Shown here: one piece after another, positions 7,658 to 14,969 of the stretch
How positions within the stretch are numbered: position 1 is the stretch's first letter
Layout of the letters: each line of letters opens with the position of its first letter
DNA from: CBDCUE01 sp965222515
GTDB lineage: Bacteria > Pseudomonadota > Alphaproteobacteria > Rickettsiales > JABIRX01
NCBI GenBank assembly: GCA_965222515.1
Contig: CBDCUE010000017.1
Location: forward strand, 115,229-179,228
DNA length: 64,000 nt
Direction: 5' to 3'
The notes under the pieces: model-generated
Told to the model about the DNA's origin: nothing
What the model saw: the letters and a program-made list of their open reading frames with translations, nothing else
Database searches by the model: none
Made by a program: the position numbers and the translations under genes

Positions 7658-9165
7658 AACTGAACTTTCTTTAAATTATCCAAAATTCTCTTATTCAGCT
7701 CTGTTTCTTCTGTTAATTGCTCATTAAATTCTTTTTGTAATCTAGTAAATTCTGTTTTAAAATCAAATTCTTCTTCTACCTCCTCTAAGCCGACATATCT
7801 ACCTGGAGTTAAGACATAATCCAATTTTGCAACCTCTTCTATTGTTTCACTTTTGCAAAAACCTGCTATATCTTGGTAAGAATCATTTTCTTTTTTCCAA
7901 TTATGATAGGTAGAGGATATTTTATTAATATCATCTTTTGAAAGTTCTTTTGTTCTTCTATTAATAAGATGCCCTAATTCCCTTGCATCAATAAATAAAA
8001 TCTCATTTTTTCTATATGTTTTGTCACGACTCATAAACCAAAGACTGGCTGGAATTTGGGTATTTAAAAATAATTTTGCAGGTAAATTTACAATACAATC
8101 AATTAATCCTGCTTCAATTAATTTTTTTCTAATTTCTCCTTCTCCTGATGTTTGTGAAGTAAGAGAACCCTTAGCTAAAACAAATCCTGCTGTTCCACCA
8201 TTTGGTGATAGATGATATAAAAAATGTTGAATCCAAGCATAATTTGCATTACCAGTTGGTGGTGTTCCATATTGCCATCTTCCATCATTTTTTAATAATT
8301 CACCATTCCAATCACTCACATTAAAAGGTGGATTTGCTATAATATAATCTGCTTTTAAATCTTTATGAGCATTATTTAAAAATGATCCTTCATTATTCCA
8401 TTTAACTTGCGAGCTATCAATTGCCCTAATAGCTAAATTCATCTTTGTTAATCGCCAAGTGGTTTGATTGCTTTCTTGTCCATAAATAGAAATATCATTT
8501 ATTTTTCCTTGATGCTCTGTTATAAATTTTTCAGATTGCACGAACATCCCACCACTTCCACAACAAGGATCAAAAACTCTACCTTTATAAGGTTCTAACA
8601 TCTCAACAAGCAGGCCTACTATAGATTTTGGAGTGTAAAACTGCCCACCTTGTTTTCCTTCAGCAAGTGCAAATTCTCCTAAAAAATATTCAAAAACATG
8701 ACCTAAAATATCAGCATTTTTAGCTTTAGCATCACCTAGGGCAATATTTCCAATAAGATTGATTAATTCTCCAAGATTAGTAGTATCTAAATTTCCTTTT
8801 GCATAAACTTTAGGCAAAATAAATTTTAATGATGAATTATCTTTTTCAATCATATCCATAGAATGATCAATATATTTGCCTATTTCAGGGTCTGTTGCTT
8901 TTGCTTGTAAATATGACCATCTTGCAACAGGAGGCACAAAAAAAACATTTTCTGCTTTATATTCATCTTTATCTTCAGGATCAGCTCCAGCATATTCACC
9001 TTCCCCTTTTATTAATTTCTCATGCAATTCTTCAAATGAATCAGAAATATATTTCAAAAACATTAAGCCAAGTACAATATGTTTGTATTCTGCTGCATCA
9101 ATATTTTTTCGTAATTTATCCGCAGTTGCCCAAAGTTGCTTCTCTATAGGTTCTTTATTTGCCAT
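7654..9165 (-). CDS. hsdM: Type I restriction-modification methyltransferase HsdM
   Basis: 503 residues forming the N6-adenine DNA methyltransferase subunit. The N-terminal HsdM helical domain (EKQLWATADKLRKNIDAAEY) is followed by GQFYTP, the SAM-binding motif VFDPCCGSGGMF near residue 200 and the catalytic motif IIANPPFNVSDW near residue 280. The C-terminus ends in a coiled segment that contacts HsdS. The length is normal for the family (about 500). It is the first gene of the minus-strand operon that continues through rhuM, kilA-N, hsdS-SIR2 and herA to hsdR. A plausible promoter lies 34 bases upstream. No frameshift is visible and both key motifs are intact, so DNA methylation activity is likely retained. 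Confidence 0.96.
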   Translation of the reverse strand: MANKEPIEKQLWATADKLRKNIDAAEYKHIVLGLMFLKYISDSFEELHEKLIKGEGEYAGADPEDKDEYKAENVFFVPPVARWSYLQAKATDPEIGKYIDHSMDMIEKDNSSLKFILPKVYAKGNLDTTNLGELINLIGNIALGDAKAKNADILGHVFEYFLGEFALAEGKQGGQFYTPKSIVGLLVEMLEPYKGRVFDPCCGSGGMFVQSEKFITEHQGKINDISIYGQESNQTTWRLTKMNLAIRAIDSSQVKWNNEGSFLNNAHKDLKADYIIANPPFNVSDWNGELLKNDGRWQYGTPPTGNANYAWIQHFLYHLSPNGGTAGFVLAKGSLTSQTSGEGEIRKKLIEAGLIDCIVNLPAKLFLNTQIPASLWFMSRDKTYRKNEILFIDARELGHLINRRTKELSKDDINKISSTYHNWKKENDSYQDIAGFCKSETIEEVAKLDYVLTPGRYVGLEEVEEEFDFKTEFTRLQKEFNEQLTEETELNKRILDNLKKVQL

Positions 9166-9198
9166 TTTTTTTATAACTACACTATTAATAGTCTTTTG

Positions 9199-9226
9199 AG
9201 TATAAATTAAGGAATATCTTTAACAA
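9199..9226 (-). promoter_or_regulatory. Candidate sigma-70 promoter of the defence operon
   Basis: Read on the minus strand, TTGTTA (9221-9226) and TATACT (9199-9204) are separated by 16 bases, 34 bases upstream of the hsdM start. No other coding start lies between. In such A+T-rich DNA chance matches are common, so this is a suggestion only. Confidence 0.45.
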
Positions 9227-9342
9227 CAATTTTCTTTTTTTATATATAGAAAAACACCAAGCAACCACCAAAAACTGTAAATAAACCGTAAACAGCAAAA
9301 ACAACTATAAAGATAAAAAGTGAATAAAGCCTTACAAGACTT

Positions 9343-9395
9343 TGGTTGCGGGGGCAAGATTTGAACTTACGACCTTCAGGTTATAAGTCACAGGC
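9343..9395 (-). pseudogene. 3' fragment of a tRNA gene (anticodon arm to CCA)
   Basis: On the minus strand the segment reads as an anticodon loop with TAT in the anticodon position, the variable loop, a T-arm (GTAAG, loop TTCAAAT, CTTGC) and a 3' strand CCCCGCA followed by ACCA at 9343-9348. The matching 5' half (acceptor 5' strand and D-arm) is absent upstream, so this is not a functional tRNA. A 3' tRNA piece next to an accessory region is the usual scar left by an element that integrated into a tRNA gene. No integrase is seen in the window. Confidence 0.75.
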
Positions 9396-9637
9396 TTAAT
9401 ATATATTTAAAAGTATTTGTTTATATTTAATCCTTGATTTTAAAAGGCTTTTGACTTATTTAATATATTTGTTAATATTTAAAAATCACTAAATAGAGTC
9501 TGCAGAATTAGATAATATTTTCCAATAAAAAATTAATTCTTTCCAAAAGACATTTTTTTAAATTTTAAAAATATATTTTTAAATTATTTTTTAATCCATT
9601 TTTAGTTTTTTATTTAATTTTTAATGTAATATTTGTA

Positions 9638-10132
9638 TTAAACCTCTCTTAATGCTTTAAATAAGTTAAAACTAACCATAGCTATACTAGTTTGAATGCC
9701 AGCTCCATTCATAGTTTTCAACACTATTTTATTTAATGTGTAATCTTTTTTTAAATTTCCTATTACCCCCTCAACTCTAGACCTTGATTTCCTCAATCTC
9801 CTTTTTTCTAATTTTTGCTTAGCTGTAGATTTTCCTTGATTCTTAAGACTATGTTTTATATCAAAACTCTTTAATAAAGCTTTATTATCAAACGAAGAAT
9901 AACCATCATCTATCAGAACCTTCTTCGGCAATCTCTCAAATCTATCTTGATGATTTGCTAAACTATTCTTTAATTCTAACTTCTCATTAAATGCTCTATG
10001 CTCTACTTTATCACTAAACACATAACCATCTGTTAAAGCTATTTTTAATATATCTATTTGCTTAATTGCATAACTTCTTACAGTATTAAGCAATTTTACA
10101 TCATTTGGATATTCTATTTTACTCTCAAACAT
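9638..10132 (-). pseudogene. IS5-like transposase, C-terminal part
   Basis: 164 residues continuing the transposase: ESKIEYPNDVKLLN, then the second catalytic aspartate region (VLIDDGYSS), and a C-terminal block with RSRVEGVIGNLKKDY, where the glutamate of the DDE triad lies. The two halves together give about 310 residues, a normal length for this group. The internal ATG at 10132 is probably not a real start. The element is likely inactive unless the frame is restored. Confidence 0.85.
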
Positions 10133-10566
10133 GTACCATCAAGCAACAATTCTTTTCCTTTGACAAACCTTTTATCCTTTAGCACCTCTAATATTTCTGA
10201 TTCAAATTTTAAAAAATACTCTGCTCCTAATTTATTTCTTCTTTTTGTTAATAAGCTAGGATCCATCACTTTTGTTATCTTGCTTACAAAAGTATCATAA
10301 CCACAAAAATATTGAAAATATGGATTTTCATAAAAATATTCTAATATCTCAACATCACTCAAACCTAATCTTACTTTACCTATAAGCAAACCTAGCACTA
10401 ATTTAGCTGATTTTACCACTCCCAATTTTTTAGGATCAAAATATTTATCATGAAGTGCAATCAAATTATCCCAAGGAACTAGCTCTGATAATTTTATCCA
10501 TCTGTTGTTTTCGTCTAACTTACCTCCAAAAGGCATCATATCTACAAATAATGGTAATGTTCTCAT
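10114..10566 (-). pseudogene. IS5-like transposase, N-terminal part (frame-shifted)
   Basis: 150 residues with the N-terminal transposase domain: PWDNLIALHDKYF, KLVLGLLIGKVRLGLSDVEI, YENPYFQYFCGYD and LLLDGT, which would hold the first catalytic aspartate of the DDE triad. The frame then runs into a stop, while the continuation (FESKIEYPND) is found in another frame starting at about 10132. No classic X-XXY-YYZ slippery site is visible at the junction, so a disabling single-base deletion is more likely than programmed frameshifting. The start at 10566 gives the usual N-terminal MRTLPLFVDMM. Confidence 0.85.
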
Positions 10567-10922
10567 AGCAATGTCTAAAAAAAATTATATTTTTTTCTAA
10601 AAAAGTGCAAAGGTTTTCTCGTCATTATCTTCAAACCCTTGCATTTTTACTCAAAAATACTAACATAAATATACCACTCAAACCCTTATAATACAACCCT
10701 TTTCCTTGCTTTTTTTACCTAATTCAGCAGACTCTATCTAGGTGCGACTAATTATTAATCTTGATAAGAAGATATATCGTATTCTTTTATAAACAACTTT
10801 TTTTGGTTGTTGTCAAAAGTTTTGTGTTTAAAGATTAATTTTTTGTCCAAAAATAAAATTTCACCATTTTTTTATAAATCTAAATAATAATAATGTATGA
10901 GATATGATTGTTCATCCTCATC

Positions 10923-12722
10923 CTATGCTTTTGTTTTATTTCTTAGTTTTCTTAAAATTCTTCTAGCAATAGGAGCAGCAGATCCTGAGCCAGAGCCTCC
11001 ATGTTCTATTAAAATCGCTACTGCATATTTAGGCTTGTCATAAGGGGCAAATCCTACAAAGATTCCGTGATTTCTTCTTGAAAACTCTATCTCGCTTTGT
11101 TTTTTTTTGTCCTTGTGATCAATTGCTACTACTTGAGAGGTTCCAGTTTTACCAGACATATCCCAGCCTTTTTTTCTTATTCTAGAATAATAAGCTGTTC
11201 CCTTTCTGCTATTAACTACTTTAAACATACCTTTTAATACAAATTCTATGTTTTTTTGATCAATGTCAGCTATTTGTTCAAAATTTGGTGCTTCTTCTTG
11301 TTTTAATAAAGTAGGTAAGATTTTCTTTCCTTTAGATGCTAATCTTGCTGTCATAACAGCAAGTTGCAAAATATTTGCACCAACTGCACCTTGACCTATA
11401 ATACTATTATAGCTATCTCCCAATGCCCAGTAATCATTCAAAACTCTTTTTTTCCATTCTCTATCTGGTAGCAATCCCTTTTTTTCATTTAATAAGCCAA
11501 TATTAAAAACCTCCGTAATACCAAATTTTTTTGCCACTTCATTTACTTTGTTAATTCCGATTGATTTCACTAAATTATAGAAATAAATATTGCAAGATTG
11601 CTCAATTGCTTTTAGTAAATTAGTTTTTTTATGTCCTGATTTTTTCCAACAATGAAAATATCTTCTACCTAATCTAACTTTACCATTACAAACTATGCTA
11701 GTTTTGGGATTAAACTTTTTTTCAAGAGCAGCAAGTGCCACAAGCAATTTAAAAGTTGAGCCTGGAGGGTAGGTAGAATTAACTACTCTGTTAAGCATAG
11801 GTTTTGCTTCGTTATTAAGCAATTTTTGCCAATTTTTATGCGAGATTCCAGAAACAAAATTATTTGAATCAAACGATGGAGTAGAAATTAAAGTTAAAAT
11901 CTCTCCTGTTTCTATGTTTAATGTTACAATCCCTGCTTGTTTATCTTTTACAAGATTGTAACTATATTTTTGTAATTCAAGATCAAGAGATAATTGTAAA
12001 TGATCTCCTGTTATTGATTTGGTGTGAGGTAGGTCTTTGTTTCTTACTGTAAAATTATTTGCATCTACTTCTATATGTTTTATTCCTGCTTTTCCCCTTA
12101 AATATTGTTCGTAAGTTCTTTCTAAACCAACTTTTCCAATTTTAAAGTCAGGATGTTTAAGTAAAATATTATTACTGTTTTTAGCCTCTTTTTTTCCAAC
12201 AGCCGACACATATCCTAAAACTTGGGAAGTGATTTCTTTAAATGGGTAGTGTCTTTTTTGAGCTGTTTCAATGATTACTCCCGGTAAATTAGGAATATTC
12301 ACCTCTACTTTAGAAATTTCTTGCCAAGTCAAATTATCATAAACCAAAAAATATCCATCCGATGATTTTCTTGAAGAGTCTTTATGATAAATAAAATCTT
12401 TTTTAGGAATATCTAATATTTCACTTAATTTATTTAAAACATTATCTGATTTATGTTTTCTTACAGGATTGTATAAAATTCTATAATAACTGATATTTTC
12501 TGCAATTTTTATATTATTCTTGTCTAATATGTCCCCTCTAAGTGGTGGAACTAATAAAGATTTTATGCTATTACTGTCTGATAAAATGTTAAATTTACTA
12601 AACTTTAATAATTGTAGATAAATTAATCTTAAAATTAAAATAAAAACTAAGGTTAGTTTAATAGTAAAAATAAAGAATAATCTTCTAGAAAAAATTTTAC
12701 TCTTATTAAATTTATCTATCAT
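10923..12722 (-). CDS. mrdA: Penicillin-binding protein 2 (peptidoglycan transpeptidase)
   Basis: 599-residue monofunctional class B transpeptidase that cross-links peptidoglycan in the elongation (Rod) complex. An N-terminal membrane helix (residues ~13-35) is followed by the PBP dimerisation domain (LLVPPLRGDILDKNN) and the transpeptidase domain. Catalytic motifs are STFK near residue 322, SCN (IEQSCNIYFYN) near 380, and KTGTS near 525. The start overlaps the end of mreD by 11 bases and the gene is the last of the mgtE-mreD-mrdA run on this strand. Intact catalytic motifs and an intact mreD indicate that a peptidoglycan sacculus, or at least its elongation machinery, is retained. Confidence 0.95.
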   Translation of the reverse strand: MIDKFNKSKIFSRRLFFIFTIKLTLVFILILRLIYLQLLKFSKFNILSDSNSIKSLLVPPLRGDILDKNNIKIAENISYYRILYNPVRKHKSDNVLNKLSEILDIPKKDFIYHKDSSRKSSDGYFLVYDNLTWQEISKVEVNIPNLPGVIIETAQKRHYPFKEITSQVLGYVSAVGKKEAKNSNNILLKHPDFKIGKVGLERTYEQYLRGKAGIKHIEVDANNFTVRNKDLPHTKSITGDHLQLSLDLELQKYSYNLVKDKQAGIVTLNIETGEILTLISTPSFDSNNFVSGISHKNWQKLLNNEAKPMLNRVVNSTYPPGSTFKLLVALAALEKKFNPKTSIVCNGKVRLGRRYFHCWKKSGHKKTNLLKAIEQSCNIYFYNLVKSIGINKVNEVAKKFGITEVFNIGLLNEKKGLLPDREWKKRVLNDYWALGDSYNSIIGQGAVGANILQLAVMTARLASKGKKILPTLLKQEEAPNFEQIADIDQKNIEFVLKGMFKVVNSRKGTAYYSRIRKKGWDMSGKTGTSQVVAIDHKDKKKQSEIEFSRRNHGIFVGFAPYDKPKYAVAILIEHGGSGSGSAAPIARRILRKLRNKTKA

Positions 12723-13200
12723 AGTAAGCAGGTTTGTAAATCTTTGACAAGGTTCTCAATATGTTATGACCTACGGGATAAAAGGCTATGGTTGAGATAA
12801 TGGTAACAATAAAATAAGAAATATTGATAAGAATGTCATTTGATAAATAAATAACAACTAGTTTTATAAGAGAAAATTCTATGGTAAATATTGAAAATGA
12901 TAACCAAACTTCACTAAATTTATTAAAATTAAATAATTTGAGATGAAATTGAAAAATATATAAACTTAAGAAAAAATATACTCCCGTAGTTCCAATTATG
13001 TAATTATTTAAGCTATCATAAAGAAAACTAATAAATAATATATATATTGTAGAAATATAATGTTCTTTATTAATAACAAAATAATATAAATAAATAATAG
13101 CAGTAAGAGGAAATATTATTCTAACTATTTCTGGTAAATATGGTATATAATTAATAATTAATATTATTAATGATAATGCATAAAATAATAATGCTTGCAT
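12712..13200 (-). CDS. mreD: Rod shape-determining protein MreD-like membrane protein
   Basis: 162 residues, almost entirely hydrophobic, with about five predicted membrane helices and no soluble domain. The sequence is weakly conserved, as is usual for MreD, with YDSLNNYIIGTTGVYFFLSLY corresponding to the family's D-x-x-x-G-x-G-x-x-x region. The assignment rests mainly on its position directly before mrdA (11-base overlap), the canonical mreD-mrdA order in Proteobacteria. It would act in the inner membrane with MreC, RodA and PBP2 in cell elongation. mreB and mreC are not in the window. It follows mgtE after only 6 bases. Confidence 0.78.
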   Translation of the reverse strand: MQALLFYALSLIILIINYIPYLPEIVRIIFPLTAIIYLYYFVINKEHYISTIYILFISFLYDSLNNYIIGTTGVYFFLSLYIFQFHLKLFNFNKFSEVWLSFSIFTIEFSLIKLVVIYLSNDILINISYFIVTIISTIAFYPVGHNILRTLSKIYKPAYYDR

Positions 13201-13206
13201 ATATTT

Positions 13207-14556
13207 TTATTTTATAAATATTGTGGCTAAACCCAAAAACGATAGAAAAGCTACTATATCTGTGATAGTGGTTAAAATAACCGTTGAACTAATAGCTGGA
13301 TCTCCCTTTAGTTTGCTGATTATAATAGGAATAACAGCTCCTGACAAACCTGCAACCATTAAAGTTATTATTGTGGCGATTGCAAAAAGATTAGCAAGAA
13401 AAATATTGTCTAAAATAAATAATATTGCTAAGAAACAAATAAAAGCAAAAAATAAACCGTTAATTGTTCCTACTAAAAATTCTTTAAAAATTACCTTAAA
13501 AATATTTTTATTATTTAATTCTTTAGTAGCTAAGGCACGAACAGAAATAGTAACAGTTTGAGTTCCTGCATTACCTCCCATAGATGCAACAATTGGCATC
13601 AATACAGCAAGTGCTACAATTTTTTCTATGGTAGCATCAAAAAATGCAATAACAATTGAGGCAAGAAGTGCGGTTAATAAATTAATAAAGAGCCAAGTAA
13701 ATCTAGTTCTAATGGTCTTGTGAGTTTTACTAAAAATATCTGATTCATTAATCCCTCCTAAGTGAAGAATATCTTCCTCTGCTTTTTCTTCTACTACATC
13801 TATTATGTCATCAATAGTGATGTAACCTACTAATTTTGTATCATTATTTACAATTGGAGCAATAGTTAAATCATATTTTTGAAAAGAAATAGCCAAATCA
13901 TCTTTGTCAGTTAAATAGTTGAAATTAATAATATCATTAGAAATTAAGGTAGACACAATAGTGTCTGCAGGATTTATTACTAATTCTCTAGTGTTTATTA
14001 AAGCAATAGGTTGGAAAAGGTCATTTATAATAAATACTCCATAAAAATTATCATTAAGAATAGCTTTGTTTTTGGAGCAATATGAATTTACTTGCTTGAT
14101 TGTCCAATGTTTTGGCACTGATAGAAAATTCTTATTCATTAATCTAGCGGCACTATCTATCGGATAGTTGAGGCCATCTTCTAACTCTTTTTTTAGTTTT
14201 TCTGGTAGTAGTTTAATTATTGGTTGATAAAAATCTTTTTTAAAATCTTCTAATATTGAGATTATATCAACGGATTCTAGGTTAGATAATATTTCTGAGA
14301 TTTGTTTTTGAGTGAATAATTCAAGAAATTCTTCTCTTATATGGGTGTTAAACTTCAAAAGTAAGTTTGCAGGAAAATTAATGCCAAGCAATTCTACAAA
14401 AATAATTCTTTTTTCATTTTTATAATCACTAAGTAAAATAGCTAAATCTACAATATTAATTTTTTTTATTATTTTGATAATAGCTTCTTTATTCTTTTTT
14501 GCCAAAAGAAGTTCAAATTCTTCAATTAAATGTTCAGTGTGATTACGATTAGTCAT
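13207..14556 (-). CDS. mgtE: MgtE-family magnesium transporter
   Basis: 449 residues with the domain order of MgtE: an N-terminal superhelical domain (residues 1-130, with LSNLESVDIISILEDF), a pair of CBS domains (residues ~135-260, including DTIVSTLISNDIINF and VGYITIDDIIDVVEEKAEED), a connecting helix, and a C-terminal domain of five membrane helices carrying MPIVASMGGNAGTQ, the conserved pore-region motif. It imports Mg2+ across the inner membrane, with the cytoplasmic domains sensing internal Mg2+. It is the first gene before mreD and mrdA. A 413-base non-coding stretch with a mobile palindrome lies upstream, before the virB4 stop. Confidence 0.95.
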   Translation of the reverse strand: MTNRNHTEHLIEEFELLLAKKNKEAIIKIIKKINIVDLAILLSDYKNEKRIIFVELLGINFPANLLLKFNTHIREEFLELFTQKQISEILSNLESVDIISILEDFKKDFYQPIIKLLPEKLKKELEDGLNYPIDSAARLMNKNFLSVPKHWTIKQVNSYCSKNKAILNDNFYGVFIINDLFQPIALINTRELVINPADTIVSTLISNDIINFNYLTDKDDLAISFQKYDLTIAPIVNNDTKLVGYITIDDIIDVVEEKAEEDILHLGGINESDIFSKTHKTIRTRFTWLFINLLTALLASIVIAFFDATIEKIVALAVLMPIVASMGGNAGTQTVTISVRALATKELNNKNIFKVIFKEFLVGTINGLFFAFICFLAILFILDNIFLANLFAIATIITLMVAGLSGAVIPIIISKLKGDPAISSTVILTTITDIVAFLSFLGLATIFIK

Positions 14557-14745
14557 TTAATTATTTTTTTATTTTTTGTAAGTAATGCTAAGATAGATAT
14601 AATTTAAAGCAATAGATATTAATTATAAAGTGATAAATATATAATTTTATATAATCATTTTTTTATAGCTAGAGTATAAAATAGGACTGGTGTGTTATCA
14701 GTAATTTTAAATTTAAAAAAATCTCAAAGCAACTGCTCCCCCCTT

Positions 14746-14938
14746 CAGACTGTGCCACAATTAGTAAATTTGTGCATTTAACAAGAAAAACCCTCCGCCG
14801 TCATCCACGAAAAAGCGAAGATTCATTGTAGCAAAGGTCTGAAAAGACTGTAATCTACCTTGGATCCCTGCTTTTTCGTGGATGACGGCGGAGGGTTTTT
14901 TCTAAAAAATGTTATTTTTTCTATTATGACACAGCCTG
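14746..14938. mobile_element. 193-bp palindromic MITE-like element with a GC-rich stem
   Basis: A perfect 31-bp inverted repeat (14786-14816 and 14870-14900) with the core CCCTCCGCCGTCATCCACG encloses a 53-base loop that is itself partly palindromic. The symmetry extends outward, imperfectly, to CAGACTGTGCCACAAT at 14746 and its complement ending CAGCCTG at 14938. It has no open frame. The GC-rich core contrasts with the A+T-rich surroundings, which indicates transfer. It lies between virB4 and mgtE, and the stem followed by a T-run on each strand could also act as a terminator for virB4. The rest of the 14557-14969 gap shows nothing else. Confidence 0.82.
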
Positions 14939-14969
14939 TACTATATAGTTTTCAATAGAAATAATATTA

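Larger units (their letters stand above)
9492..10738 (-). mobile_element. IS5-family-like insertion sequence, 1247 bp
   Basis: Terminal inverted repeats of 24 bp are at 9492-9515 and 10715-10738, matching at 21 of 24 positions with the shared core ATAGAGTCTGC. A dinucleotide TA flanks both ends (9490-9491 and 10739-10740), consistent with a TA target duplication; CTAA and CTAG would be a degenerate 4-bp alternative. Inside is a transposase on the minus strand in two overlapping frames. The right part beyond the transposase start (10567-10714) carries only short A+T-rich sequence and the terminal repeat. Confidence 0.88.

Noticed and set aside
9343..9395. Complete tRNA gene
   Set aside because: The 5' half (acceptor strand, D-arm) is missing, so only a fragment is called.
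10114..10132. Programmed frameshift between the transposase halves
   Set aside because: No A/T heptamer or X-XXY-YYZ slippery site is visible at the overlap, so a mutation is the simpler reading, though not excluded.
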